Below the pieces are notes generated by a model. That model was given only the letters and a program-made list of their open reading frames with translations. It did not search any database and was not told the DNA's origin. From Bradyrhizobium sp. URHD0069 (GTDB taxonomy: Bacteria > Pseudomonadota > Alphaproteobacteria > Rhizobiales > Xanthobacteraceae), in contig NZ_JNIJ01000005.1 in assembly GCF_000701345.1 (NCBI RefSeq), positions 62,001-126,000 on the forward strand: a stretch of DNA of 64,000 nucleotides. Reading direction: 5' to 3'. Shown here in pieces: positions 12,187 through 21,290 of this stretch (its first letter is position 1; every line of letters begins with the position of its first letter). The position numbers were made by a program, and so were the translations under genes.

Positions 12187-12213
12187 CACGGCGTGACGCA
12201 GTTTTAATGGCGT

Positions 12214-13056
12214 TCAAGTCAGCCGCTTGATCGCGGTGATGCCGATGGTCGCCTTGATGCGCGCGATGGCTTCGCGCCTGTTCTCGACCTCGGTCGTCAT
12301 GTGATACGCATTGGCGTGCACGATCGTATCGGCATCGCGCACGATGGCGACATGGCCGTTCCAGAAAATCAGGTCGCCACGCTGCAGTTTCTTTGACTCC
12401 GCCGGATCCAATGCGCGGCCTAGGCCGTCCCGCTGCATGTCACTGTCGCGCGGGCAGCCGATTCCGGCGGCGTTCAGTGAAACCTGCACCAGGCCGGAAC
12501 AATCGATCCCAAGACTGCTCTTGCCGCCCCAGAGATACGGCGTACCGACAAACCGTTCGGCCACCGCGACGAAATCCGCCGCCATCTCGTCGAGGCTACC
12601 GACATGCTGCCGCGGCAGATAAAGACCCTCGCGCGTCACGGCGAAGGCGCCATCCTCGCGCGTTACGGTGACCATTGTCCCCATCAGCAGTGTATCGACC
12701 GGCGGCAGTTTGATGGACGGCCCCGGAAACGCGAATGTCCGCAACGCCGTGATCTTGTGCGTCGGCGGAGCACCGGGCTTTACCAGCGCGCGATCTGGAA
12801 GCCAGCCCACATAGCCGTCACTCTTCAACTGGCCCCAGGCCCAGCCTTCGCCGGTGCGATCATAGATGGTTGCGCGCTCGCCTTTGAGGGCCTGCGTGGA
12901 AAGCTCGGCATCGGCACTCGGCCGGCTGCGCAGCGGCGCGATGGCATCCGATATCTCGAACTCTTCGCCGGTGACGAAGCGCGCCGCCGCGACCTTGCCT
13001 TCGAGATATTTCGCGGCAAGCTCAGGCCGCGCCGGTGTCAGGCGCGGATCATCCAT
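12214..13056 (-). CDS. NlpC/P60 family cell-wall endopeptidase with SH3-type N-terminus
   Basis: A 280-residue protein. The N-terminal part (about 20-130) resembles the bacterial SH3 repeats that precede NlpC/P60 domains, with segments such as GWAWGQLKSDGYVGWLP. The C-terminal catalytic domain (about 155-280) has the nucleophile Cys186 in GIDCSGLVQ, GHVAIV with the catalytic His, and VHANAYH. Such enzymes cut gamma-D-Glu-diaminopimelate or related bonds in murein peptides. No signal peptide is visible, which fits a cytosolic peptide-recycling enzyme. The start overlaps the stop of the aminopeptidase gene by 8 bases, pointing to a shared role in murein peptide recycling. Confidence 0.87.
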   Translation of the reverse strand: MDDPRLTPARPELAAKYLEGKVAAARFVTGEEFEISDAIAPLRSRPSADAELSTQALKGERATIYDRTGEGWAWGQLKSDGYVGWLPDRALVKPGAPPTHKITALRTFAFPGPSIKLPPVDTLLMGTMVTVTREDGAFAVTREGLYLPRQHVGSLDEMAADFVAVAERFVGTPYLWGGKSSLGIDCSGLVQVSLNAAGIGCPRDSDMQRDGLGRALDPAESKKLQRGDLIFWNGHVAIVRDADTIVHANAYHMTTEVENRREAIARIKATIGITAIKRLT

Positions 13057-14428
13057 AGCGTTGCCCGAGCAATTTGTAGATCGCGCGGGCGGCCTGGCAT
13101 TCGCCGCCCTCGGGCCGTGCCGGCTTAGCCGACGGCGTCCAGCCGTAGATATCGACATGGAGCCAGCTCTTTGCGTCCTCGACGAAGCGTTGCAGAAACA
13201 GCGCGCAGGTGATGGAGCCGGCGAAGGTGCCCGACGGCGCGTTGTTGATGTTGGCGACCTTCGAATCGAGCCAGGCGTCGTAGGCTGGCCACAGCGGCAA
13301 TCGCCACAACGGATCGTTCTCCTGTTTCGCGCAAGTCGCCAAGTCGGACGCCAGCGTCTCATCATTCGTGTAAAAGGGCGGTAAATCGGGACCCAGCGCC
13401 ACGCGCGCCGCACCGGTCAGGGTGCCGAGGTCGATCAGCAGATCAGGCCTTTCTTCGCAGGCCAGCGCAATGGCGTCGGCCAGCACCAGCCGGCCCTCGG
13501 CGTCGGTATTGCCGATCTCCACGCTAAGGCCCTTGCGCGAGGTGAAGATATCGAGCGGGCGGAAGGCGTTGCCGGCGACCGCATTCTCGACCGCGGGGAT
13601 TAGCACCCGCAGCCGAACTTTAAGCTTCGCATCCATCACCATCAGCGCCAGCGCCAGCACGCTGGCGGCGCCGCCCATATCCTTCTTCATGATCAGCATG
13701 CCGCTGGAGGGCTTCAGATCGAGCCCCCCGCTATCGAAACACACGCCTTTGCCGACCAGGGTGACCTTGGGGTGAGCGGGATCGCCCCAGGTCAAATCGA
13801 TCAGCCGCGGCGCGCGCGACGACGCCATCCCCACCGCATGAATCAAGGGGAAATTCTGCCGCGTCAGCTCGTCGCCGACGATGCAGTTGAAATCGGCGCC
13901 GAAACGCTCGGCAAGATGCTGCGCGGCCAGCGCCAACTGCTCCGGCCCCATATCGTTCGACGGCGTGTTGATGAGGTCGCGGGCAAGCTGCGTTGCTTCC
14001 GCCATTCGCGTGATGTCTGCGATATCAATGCCATCGGGCGCGACCAGTTTCACGGCGGGCGCATCCGTCTTGCGATAGCGGCTGAAGCGATAGCTGCCGA
14101 GCGCAAAGGCGAGCGTAGCGAGGCGCGTATCGTGCGGCGCATTGGCGAAGCGATAGACACCCGCCGGCAGCAGGCCGGGCAGTTGTCCGGGCCGGAACAG
14201 GTCGCGGTGTTTACTGGTTTCGTCTTCCAGACCGAAGATGACCTGCGCGATGCGTCCGTCCGCAGAGGGCAGCGTGAGGCACGCCCCAGGTTTCGCGGCA
14301 AAGCCATTGGCTTTCGCGAACTGCCGGGCCTCGCCGGGAAGGTCAGCGCAGATCGCATCCCACGATTCCCTGGTCGCAAACGTAACGGGAATGGCTGATG
14401 GGGCGGGGGCGGCGAACACTGAATGCAT
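13049..14428 (-). CDS. leucyl aminopeptidase family protein (M17)
   Basis: Cytosolic two-metal aminopeptidase of 459 residues. The catalytic domain carries VGKGVCFDSGGLDLKPS (metal ligand Asp and the loop Lys), MKKDMGGAA, and the family signature NTDAEGRLVLADA with ligand Asp and Glu. The N-terminal third is divergent from E. coli PepA, as in the shorter alphaproteobacterial M17 group. ATG 14428 starts MHSVFAAP; an extension upstream to 14512 has no support. It is translationally coupled with the NlpC/P60 gene, so it may finish degrading peptides that enzyme releases. Confidence 0.9.
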   Translation of the reverse strand: MHSVFAAPAPSAIPVTFATRESWDAICADLPGEARQFAKANGFAAKPGACLTLPSADGRIAQVIFGLEDETSKHRDLFRPGQLPGLLPAGVYRFANAPHDTRLATLAFALGSYRFSRYRKTDAPAVKLVAPDGIDIADITRMAEATQLARDLINTPSNDMGPEQLALAAQHLAERFGADFNCIVGDELTRQNFPLIHAVGMASSRAPRLIDLTWGDPAHPKVTLVGKGVCFDSGGLDLKPSSGMLIMKKDMGGAASVLALALMVMDAKLKVRLRVLIPAVENAVAGNAFRPLDIFTSRKGLSVEIGNTDAEGRLVLADAIALACEERPDLLIDLGTLTGAARVALGPDLPPFYTNDETLASDLATCAKQENDPLWRLPLWPAYDAWLDSKVANINNAPSGTFAGSITCALFLQRFVEDAKSWLHVDIYGWTPSAKPARPEGGECQAARAIYKLLGQRYG

Positions 14429-14864
14429 GTGTCTCTCGGCTTCAGTTGAAACGGGGCAGCGGCAGGCGCGGAGGGTCAACAAAGACGTTGCAGTTTTTTC
14501 GCGCGGCCGCAATCGCTTGTAGCAGCAGCCGAAGGACGCCCTGCTGCAAGCCGCTTGGGGACGGTGATAGCCTCGCCCTCAACGCTGGTCTTCGAAGATA
14601 AGAGCATCATTTCTAGCGGGGGAATGCGATGGATAGGAAGCGTCCCGGCGCTGAAGATTGATGGATGGGCTGAGGCTAATCGCGCTCGGCGAGCTGCCCT
14701 ACGACCTCGCCAATCCTGCATGGCCACTGGCGCCTCGCCTAGCGCTACCGTTGAAATCGATGGGCTTTCGCTTAGAGCGAGCATTAACCGGCCGTTAGGG
14801 TTAACCATCTATTGCTGGGCGCGTTCGTCGCGATCCATTCGCCTAATATCGTGAGTTAAGTGCC
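14429..14864. promoter_or_regulatory. 436-base intergenic region with clustered TTAA half-sites (possible CtrA site)
   Basis: No gene is supported here. At 14784-14798 the sequence reads TTAA, seven bases, TTAG, and a further TTAACC starts at 14801. CtrA, the alphaproteobacterial cell-cycle regulator that controls pilus genes in Caulobacter, binds TTAA-N7-TTAAC, so this is a near match ahead of tadD. Binding is inferred only. Confidence 0.4.
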
Positions 14865-15671
14865 ATGCAGCCCAGTCTTGCCCGGCTTCTTGCGTCCGCG
14901 GCCGCGACGGCGATCTTGGCCGCAACGCTTGGCGGCTGCCAGACGATGTCCGATATTACGGGATCGCTGAACTCGAAAACGCAGGCCAGCGCCAGCCCTG
15001 ACGCCGATCCCCGGCGTGCGGTCGAGGCCTATGGCGAGCGCTATCGCGCCAATCCCAAGGACGCGGACCTTGCTCTGCGTTACGGACAGGCACTTCGCGC
15101 CACTGGACAGCGCGCCCAGGCCGTCGCCGTACTCGAACAGGCCACCATCGCCCATGCCGGCAATAAGGCGCTGCTCGCCGGCTACGGCCGGGCGTTGGCC
15201 GACAACGGTAATTTCCAGCAGGCGTTCGATGTTCTCTCCCGCGCCCATTCGCCCGACAATCCCGATTGGCGAATCCTTTCGGTGCAGGGAACGGCGCTCG
15301 ATCAGCTTGGCCGGCACGACGAGGCACGGCTCTACTATGCCAGCGCCTTGAAGATCGTGCCCGACGAGCCTTCGGTGCTGTCCAATCTCGGCCTCTCCTA
15401 TGTCCTCTCCAAGGACCTGCCGAAGGCGGAGGAAACCCTTCGCCGCGCTTATGCCAGCACCAGAGCCGATGCGCGGGTGCGGCAGAACCTTGGTCTGGTG
15501 GTTGGCCTGCAGGGCCGCTTTGCCGAGGCTGAAAGCATCGTGAAGGCCGACCTGCCGTCGGAGGAAGCGGCCGCAAATGTCGCCTACCTGAAGCAGATGC
15601 TGAGCCGCAAAGACAATCCGCGCGCAGGCGGCGGAACGATGCCGGTGGCGTCTCTCAACCGTCCAGGCTGA
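14865..15671 (+). CDS. tadD: tetratricopeptide-repeat lipoprotein, TadD-like pilus assembly protein
   Basis: A 268-residue protein with a lipoprotein signal ending LGGCQTM (lipid-modified Cys at about residue 25). A run of TPR helices follows from about 55 to 250, with repeats such as DLALRYGQALRATGQRAQA and PSVLSNLGLSYVLSKDLPKA. TadD-type TPR lipoproteins help the secretin or other outer-membrane parts of the Tad pilus to assemble. It converges on tadC and lies beside the main tad operon, which supports the assignment. The ATG at 14865 is preceded by a weak ribosome site. Confidence 0.82.
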   Translation: MQPSLARLLASAAATAILAATLGGCQTMSDITGSLNSKTQASASPDADPRRAVEAYGERYRANPKDADLALRYGQALRATGQRAQAVAVLEQATIAHAGNKALLAGYGRALADNGNFQQAFDVLSRAHSPDNPDWRILSVQGTALDQLGRHDEARLYYASALKIVPDEPSVLSNLGLSYVLSKDLPKAEETLRRAYASTRADARVRQNLGLVVGLQGRFAEAESIVKADLPSEEAAANVAYLKQMLSRKDNPRAGGGTMPVASLNRPG

Positions 15672-15808
15672 TCGCTCCAAATCAAAGCCATCATCATCCG
15701 CGAACGCGAGTGATCCGGTAATTGGTGGCCTCGGCGTTTACTGGATCGCCGGGTCAAGCCTGGCGACGACGGTATCAAATGGCGCAGCTATTTGCTGCAC
15801 CAACAAGC

Positions 15809-16783
15809 TCAGTGCATCGCTGCGATCTTGATGCCGCTCGGCCCGAGGATGACGATAAACAAGCACGGCAGGAAGAACAAAATCATCGGCACCGTTAGTT
15901 TCGGCGGCAGTGCCGCCGCCTTCTTCTCAGCCTCGTTCATGCGCATGTCGCGGTTCTCCTGCGCCATGACCCGCAAGCTCTGACCGAGCGGCGTCCCGTA
16001 ACGTTCCGACTGCTGCAACGCCAGACACACCGATTTCACGCCCTCAAGACCGGTGCGCTTCGCCAGATTTTCGTAAGCCACCTTACGATCCTGCAGATAC
16101 GACAGCTCGGCCGTGGTCAGCGTGAATTCCTCCGATAGCGCAACCGATTGGGTTACGATTTCGCTGCTGACCTTGCGGAATGCGGTTTCGATCGACATGC
16201 CGGACTCGATGCAGATCAGCAGGAGATCGAGCGAATCGGGAAATGCGCGCTTGATCGAGAGCTGGCGCTTCGCGATCGCGTTTTTCAGAAACAGCATCGG
16301 CGCCTGCAATCCGAGATAGGCCGCGCCGATACATATACCGATCTTTACCGGCGTCGATTTATCCATATGTGTGATCACGAAGACGTACAACACCGCCCCC
16401 AGGAACAGTACGACAGGCGTTACCAGCCGGAAAAACAGGAATGTCACGTAGGGCGCCTGCCCACGATAGCCGGCCATGATGAGTTTTTCGCGCGCGGCCT
16501 CCTGGGCGAGCCACTTTCCAAGGTTCAGGTCATCCACCACCTTGGAGACGACTTGCTTGGGCGTCTGACGCAGCGACACTTTGTCGGTCTTGGAGAGACG
16601 CTCGCGCTCCCGTTGCCGGATCCGCTCGCGTTCGCTCGCGACCGCCTTCATGCGCTTGGCCAGACCCTCGTCCGCAAACAATGGCGTGATCAGCGTGTAC
16701 GCGGTAGCGCTCGCGGCGACGGCGGCGAGCATCATGGTGATGAACCGCGCGTCGTGCATCTTTTCGATCAGAAAATCAATCAT
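15809..16783 (-). CDS. tadC: Tad pilus inner-membrane protein TadC
   Basis: A type II secretion system F domain protein of 324 residues. There is one N-terminal helix (about 15-35), a charged cytoplasmic segment with RERIRQRERERLSK near 55, two central helices (about 110-155), the T2SSF core (about 175-290, with SLDLLLICIESGMSIETAF) and a final helix before KIAAMH. TadB and TadC together form the membrane platform on which the CpaF ATPase acts. It is the last gene of the seven-gene operon and starts 9 bases after the tadB stop. Confidence 0.92.
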   Translation of the reverse strand: MIDFLIEKMHDARFITMMLAAVAASATAYTLITPLFADEGLAKRMKAVASERERIRQRERERLSKTDKVSLRQTPKQVVSKVVDDLNLGKWLAQEAAREKLIMAGYRGQAPYVTFLFFRLVTPVVLFLGAVLYVFVITHMDKSTPVKIGICIGAAYLGLQAPMLFLKNAIAKRQLSIKRAFPDSLDLLLICIESGMSIETAFRKVSSEIVTQSVALSEEFTLTTAELSYLQDRKVAYENLAKRTGLEGVKSVCLALQQSERYGTPLGQSLRVMAQENRDMRMNEAEKKAAALPPKLTVPMILFFLPCLFIVILGPSGIKIAAMH

Positions 16784-16792
16784 GCTGCACCG

Positions 16793-17767
16793 TCAGAAGT
16801 CGAAGTTGATCATCTTTTTCATCACGAGAATGCCGATGGACATCCAGACTGCGCAGCCAAGCAGCATCAGTTGACCAGTCGGATGCGTCCACAGCAGCGA
16901 GATGTAGTCGGGGGTCGAGATGTAGACGAGTAGCATGACGAGGGGTGGCAACGCGCCGATGATGGACGCGGACGCCTTGGCTTCCATCGACATGGCCTGA
17001 ACTTTCTCCGCCATCTTCTTGCGATCGCGCAGCACCTTGGACAGATTGCCCAAAGCCTCGGACAGATTGCCACCGGACTTTTGCTGGATCGCGATCACGA
17101 TCCCGAAGAAGTTCGCCTCCGGCACTGGCATGCGTTCGTAGAGGCGCGCGCAGGCATCGCCCAGCGGCATGCCGATCGCCTGGGTTTCGATAATGGCGAT
17201 GAACTCGCTCTTGAGCGGTTCCGAAGCATCGGCCGCCACGACTTTGATGGAATCAAACAGCGGCAGGCCGGACTTGATGCCGCGCACGACCACGTCGACG
17301 GCGTCCGGCAGCGCCTTGAGAAAGTTCTTTTCGCGGCGTTTCTTGAGGAAGCTCAGGCCCCAGCGCGGCAGGCCGAAGCCGCCGGCGAAGGCCAAGCCGA
17401 TGGCCCCAAGTAGTCCGCCTCCAAACATCATGGCTATCGCAAAGCAGGCGGCTGCGGGAACGCCTGAAATGATCATGAACTTCTGAGGCGACCAATCCAG
17501 GCCGGCCTGGGTGAGGCGAGTGCTCAGCGAAATCTTGCTTTGCTTTTGCCGGCGCGCCTCGAGTTCCTTCAGCGACCCTTCGACCTGTTCGCGACGCGAG
17601 CGCTGGCTCTTTTCGCCCTGACGGTCCATAGGCTCCGATTTTGCGATGGACGCGCGGCGATTCTCGGCCTTCTTCTCGCCCGACAACAGGGGATAGAGAA
17701 AGACCCATGCCACGCCGCCGATGGCGGTGGCCGCGAGAAAGGCCAGCGCGAGCGCTTGTATGTTCAT
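16793..17767 (-). CDS. tadB: Tad pilus inner-membrane protein TadB
   Basis: Platform protein of 324 residues, paralogous to TadC. A first helix (about 4-25) precedes a basic stretch (30-70), two helices (about 85-130), the T2SSF domain near 150-270 (LPDAVDVVVRGIKSGLPLFD) and two C-terminal helices ending NFDF. The ATG at 17767 starts MNIQALALAF; a longer frame to 17860 runs back into cpaF and is unsupported. It is tightly spaced between cpaF and tadC. Confidence 0.93.
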   Translation of the reverse strand: MNIQALALAFLAATAIGGVAWVFLYPLLSGEKKAENRRASIAKSEPMDRQGEKSQRSRREQVEGSLKELEARRQKQSKISLSTRLTQAGLDWSPQKFMIISGVPAAACFAIAMMFGGGLLGAIGLAFAGGFGLPRWGLSFLKKRREKNFLKALPDAVDVVVRGIKSGLPLFDSIKVVAADASEPLKSEFIAIIETQAIGMPLGDACARLYERMPVPEANFFGIVIAIQQKSGGNLSEALGNLSKVLRDRKKMAEKVQAMSMEAKASASIIGALPPLVMLLVYISTPDYISLLWTHPTGQLMLLGCAVWMSIGILVMKKMINFDF

Positions 17768-17778
17768 GGCACGCTCCT

Positions 17779-19245
17779 TCAGACTTCCACAGTGACTTCG
17801 GCGGCGTCGAGGGCTGCGGCAAGCCGCTTCTCTTCGCCGTAGTATCGCGCACGATCCCAAAAGCGCGGTCGTCCGATTCCGGTTGAGCGATGCCGGCCGA
17901 TGATGTGCCCGTCAGCGTCCTCGCCGACGATATCGTAGACGAATACGTCTTGGGTAATGATGGTGTCGCCTTCCATGCCCATCACCTCGGTGATGTGGGT
18001 AATGCGCCGGGAGCCGTCGCGCAGCCGGGCGGCCTGGATGACGACGTCGATCGAGGCGCAGATCATCTCGCGAATGGTCCGCGACGGCAGCGAAAATCCA
18101 CCCATCGTGATCATCGATTCGCAGCGCGACAGGGCTTCGCGGGGATTATTGGCGTGCAGCGTTCCCATCGATCCGTCATGGCCGGTGTTCATGGCTTGCA
18201 GCAGGTCGAATGCTTCGGGTCCGCGGACTTCGCCGACGATGATGCGTTCGGGACGCATACGCAGGCAGTTTCGGACCAGTTCGCGCATGCTGATCTGGCC
18301 TTCGCCCTCGATGTTGGGCGGTCGGGTTTCCAGGCGCACCACATGCGGCTGCTGCAGCTGGAGTTCCGCGGCGTCTTCGCAGGTGATGATACGTTCGTCG
18401 TTCTCGATGTATTGCGTCAGGCAGTTCAGCAGCGTCGTCTTGCCGGAGCCGGTACCGCCGGAGATCAGAACATTGGCGCGGCAACGCCCGATGATCTGGA
18501 GAATCTGGGCGCCTTCCGGCGTGATGGCGCCGAATTTGACCAGCTGGTCCAGGGTCAGCTTGTCCTTCTTGAACTTGCGGATCGTCAGTGCGGGGCCGTC
18601 GATCGCCAGAGGTGGAACGATGGCGTTGACGCGTGAGCCGTCGGCAAGACGCGCGTCGCAGATCGGCGAGGATTCGTCGACGCGCCGGCCGACCTGGCTG
18701 ACGATGCGCTGACAGATATTCAAAAGCTGCTGGTTGTCGCGGAAGCGGATCCCGGTGCGCTGGATGCGACCCGCGACTTCGATGAACACCGTCCCGGCGC
18801 CGTTGACCATGATGTCGGAGATGTCGTCGCGCGACAGCAGCGGCTCGAGCGGGCCATATCCGAGAACGTCGTTGCAAATGTCGTCGAGCAGCTCTTCCTG
18901 CTCGGCAATCGACATCACGATGTTCTTGATCGCGATGATCTCGTTGACGATATCGCGAATTTCCTCACGCGCCGACTCGCCGTCCAATTTGGCGAGTTGG
19001 GCAAGGTCGATCGCTTCGATCAAGGCGCCGAAGATTGTCGCTTTGACCTGATAGTAGGTGTCCGACCGCCGCGCTTCGTTGGTCGGCGGTGGCGGCGCCG
19101 CTTTGGCTGGCGAAAGCGGCGGCGAAGAAACGGTGGGCGGTGATGGCGCGCGCGAAACGGCAGGCGCCGGGCCGGAAGCAGGTTCCGGCGCAGCGGCGGG
19201 TTTTATCCCCCGGGAATCGATTTCTGGTCCACGCTTACCAAACAC
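17779..19245 (-). CDS. cpaF: Tad pilus assembly ATPase CpaF/TadA
   Basis: Secretion-superfamily hexameric ATPase of 488 residues that drives Flp pilus assembly. The first 70 residues are a Pro/Ala-rich linker. The N-terminal domain follows (about 80-230), then Walker A GGTGSGKTT near residue 262, the Asp box ITCEDAAELQL, Walker B-type RPERIIVGEVRGPEAFDLLQAM and the His box GHDGSMGTLHANNP. It lies between cpaE and tadB and is co-directional with both. Confidence 0.95.
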   Translation of the reverse strand: MFGKRGPEIDSRGIKPAAAPEPASGPAPAVSRAPSPPTVSSPPLSPAKAAPPPPTNEARRSDTYYQVKATIFGALIEAIDLAQLAKLDGESAREEIRDIVNEIIAIKNIVMSIAEQEELLDDICNDVLGYGPLEPLLSRDDISDIMVNGAGTVFIEVAGRIQRTGIRFRDNQQLLNICQRIVSQVGRRVDESSPICDARLADGSRVNAIVPPLAIDGPALTIRKFKKDKLTLDQLVKFGAITPEGAQILQIIGRCRANVLISGGTGSGKTTLLNCLTQYIENDERIITCEDAAELQLQQPHVVRLETRPPNIEGEGQISMRELVRNCLRMRPERIIVGEVRGPEAFDLLQAMNTGHDGSMGTLHANNPREALSRCESMITMGGFSLPSRTIREMICASIDVVIQAARLRDGSRRITHITEVMGMEGDTIITQDVFVYDIVGEDADGHIIGRHRSTGIGRPRFWDRARYYGEEKRLAAALDAAEVTVEV

Positions 19246-19266
19246 AACGGTACTCCAAGCGGGCGC

Positions 19267-20535
19267 TTACTTCGCCCGCAGCTTATCGATCAGCGGAGAC
19301 AGGAACGAACCCCGCGGCTTTTTGGTCTCGCCCCGGCCTGTCAGCCGTTGCGCGATCTGCAGAAACATTTCGGTGGTGCGATGATTGGCGGAAATTTCCG
19401 CGATCATCTGGCCATTGTTGGCGGCTAAGCCGAACACTTGCGGGTCGAACGGAATAGTTGCGATCGGCTGGCCCTCGATGGCCTTGGCGAATTCGCCTGC
19501 GTTGATTTCCGGTCGCTTCGGCACGCCGACCTGATTGAGGCAATATAGCGGTGTCCGATCGTTGGGTCGGGATGCCTTCAGGAGGTCGAAGATGTTCTTG
19601 GTGTTGCGCAGATTGGCAAGGTCCGGCGCCGCGACGATCAGAATGTCATCCGCTCCCACCAAAGCGCGCCTGGTCCACCCAGACCATTGGTGGGGTACGT
19701 CAAGCACGATGCATGGCATCGTCGTGCGAAGCGTATCGAAGATCGAATCGAAGGCGTCGTCGCCGAAGTCGTAGACCCGCTCCAGCGTCGCCGGCGCCGC
19801 CAGCAGGCTGAGATGGTCGGTGCATTTCGACAGCAGACGGTCGATGAACGCCGTATCGATGCGATCGGGCGAAAATACCGCGTCGGCGATGCCTTGCGGA
19901 GGATCCTGATTGTAGTCGAGACCGGCGGTGCCGAACGCGAGGTCGAGATCGGCGACGACGGAATCCAGCGCGAGATCTCGTGCGATCGCCCAGGCGACGT
20001 TGTGGGCGATGGTGGAAGCGCCGACGCCGCCTTTTGCCCCGACGATCGCGATGATCCGGCCGACGGCTTTTGCCTCAGGCGCCGAGAACAGGCCGCAAAT
20101 CGAGCGCACCACGCCCAGCGTGTTGACCGGCGCAATCACGTAGTCGCTGACGCCGCGGCGCACCAGTTCGCGATACAGCGCGACATCGTTGATGCGGCCG
20201 ATCACGATGACGCGGGTTCCGGCATCGCAAACCGTCGCAAGTTGATCGAGGCCGACAAGGATATCGCTGCGGCCTTCGGTCTCGAGGATAATCACGTTCG
20301 GGGTGGGAGCCGTGCGATAGGCCTCGATGGCGGCTGCCATGCCGCCCATTTGAATCTTGAGATGAGCCTTGCCGAGACGGCGGTCTTCGCCCGCCGATTG
20401 CACGGCGGCTGCGGTTTCCATCGTCTCGCAAAAAGCTTGTACCGACACCCGCGGCGCTGGCGCAATGTGATCGTCCAGGGGCGGCGATGTGACGTCCAGC
20501 TGCTCTTTGGGATCTTGGCGGGCGTAGCTGATCAT
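19267..20535 (-). CDS. cpaE: pilus assembly protein CpaE (receiver-like plus MinD/ParA-like ATPase)
   Basis: A 422-residue protein. An N-terminal receiver-like domain (about 30-150) lacks a clear phospho-acceptor pocket. The deviant Walker A IVGAKGGVGAST near residue 168 starts a MinD/ParA-type ATPase domain, with VVADLDLAFGTAG as the second Asp motif. CpaE localises the Tad machine in the cell. Its ATG overlaps the cpaD stop by 4 bases (20532-20535), so the two are translationally coupled. Confidence 0.93.
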   Translation of the reverse strand: MISYARQDPKEQLDVTSPPLDDHIAPAPRVSVQAFCETMETAAAVQSAGEDRRLGKAHLKIQMGGMAAAIEAYRTAPTPNVIILETEGRSDILVGLDQLATVCDAGTRVIVIGRINDVALYRELVRRGVSDYVIAPVNTLGVVRSICGLFSAPEAKAVGRIIAIVGAKGGVGASTIAHNVAWAIARDLALDSVVADLDLAFGTAGLDYNQDPPQGIADAVFSPDRIDTAFIDRLLSKCTDHLSLLAAPATLERVYDFGDDAFDSIFDTLRTTMPCIVLDVPHQWSGWTRRALVGADDILIVAAPDLANLRNTKNIFDLLKASRPNDRTPLYCLNQVGVPKRPEINAGEFAKAIEGQPIATIPFDPQVFGLAANNGQMIAEISANHRTTEMFLQIAQRLTGRGETKKPRGSFLSPLIDKLRAK

Positions 20536-21269
20536 TTGCCTGTACTGCTGAGTTTGGCCTGGTCCACTTCGGGATAGGTGGTCGCGGTCGACTCGCCTTT
20601 GCGATACTTCTCGAAAGCGGCCGTGCGCCGCGCCGTATACGCGGGGGTTTCAGAGCGCGGCTGCACGAGGTCCGACGGGTTGTCGACCATCGCCGCCAGG
20701 TTGCGCTGGTTGGCGCAACCGAAATTGTAATACGACTTGTTTTCGAAATAGCTCTTGTTCTTGATCGAGGGGCCGAGATCCTCCGGCCACAGGCCACAGG
20801 GGCCGGCCACGGCAGAGATTTTCGGATAGCTCAGGCGGATCGTCGCCATCTGGCGCGGGTCTTCCGGATGATAGCGGCGGACGACGATTCCGCGCGGCGG
20901 CACGCCGGCGGCCGCGAGCAACGCCTGAATTTCCCGGAACGAGTCGGCGGCCGCCGGCGCGTTCGGCGTGCCGGCCGGCACATCGACCACAATCGCGCCG
21001 GTTGCTTCGCGAAGCCAGGTTTGTGCCAGCCCCATCACATCGGCGCGCTGCGAAGCGGACAGACCGCCACGCGCATGACCGACGAAAATGACGACTGACC
21101 GGTTGGCCTCCTGAATGGCGATAGGATGGCGCTGGCGATAATCCTCGGGAAAGCTCGCCGTCAGCTCGCCGTCGGCATGCTTGCAAGCTCCGAGCACGAC
21201 CGCAAGACCGACAAGCGTACCCGCGATGCGGAAGGCGCGCCTACGGTCGAGGGGTATTTGGGCTGTCAT
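20532..21269 (-). CDS. cpaD: pilus assembly lipoprotein CpaD
   Basis: CpaD family protein of 245 residues, exported through a lipoprotein signal ending VVLGACKH (lipid-modified Cys about residue 29). Family features are GLSASQRADVMGLAQTW-like near 70-88, GVPPRGIVVRRYHP near 120-135 and the Cys-containing NFGCANQRNLAAMVDNP near 180-197. It assists the CpaC secretin at the outer membrane. It lies 21 bases after cpaC and overlaps cpaE. Confidence 0.9.
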   Translation of the reverse strand: MTAQIPLDRRRAFRIAGTLVGLAVVLGACKHADGELTASFPEDYRQRHPIAIQEANRSVVIFVGHARGGLSASQRADVMGLAQTWLREATGAIVVDVPAGTPNAPAAADSFREIQALLAAAGVPPRGIVVRRYHPEDPRQMATIRLSYPKISAVAGPCGLWPEDLGPSIKNKSYFENKSYYNFGCANQRNLAAMVDNPSDLVQPRSETPAYTARRTAAFEKYRKGESTATTYPEVDQAKLSSTGK

Positions 21270-21290
21270 CGTTGGTGTCCTCGTGCCGCC

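Noticed and set aside
14555..14854. Plus-strand frame of about 99 codons before tadD
   Set aside because: No ribosome site, no recognisable segment, and a competing minus-strand frame; treated as intergenic.
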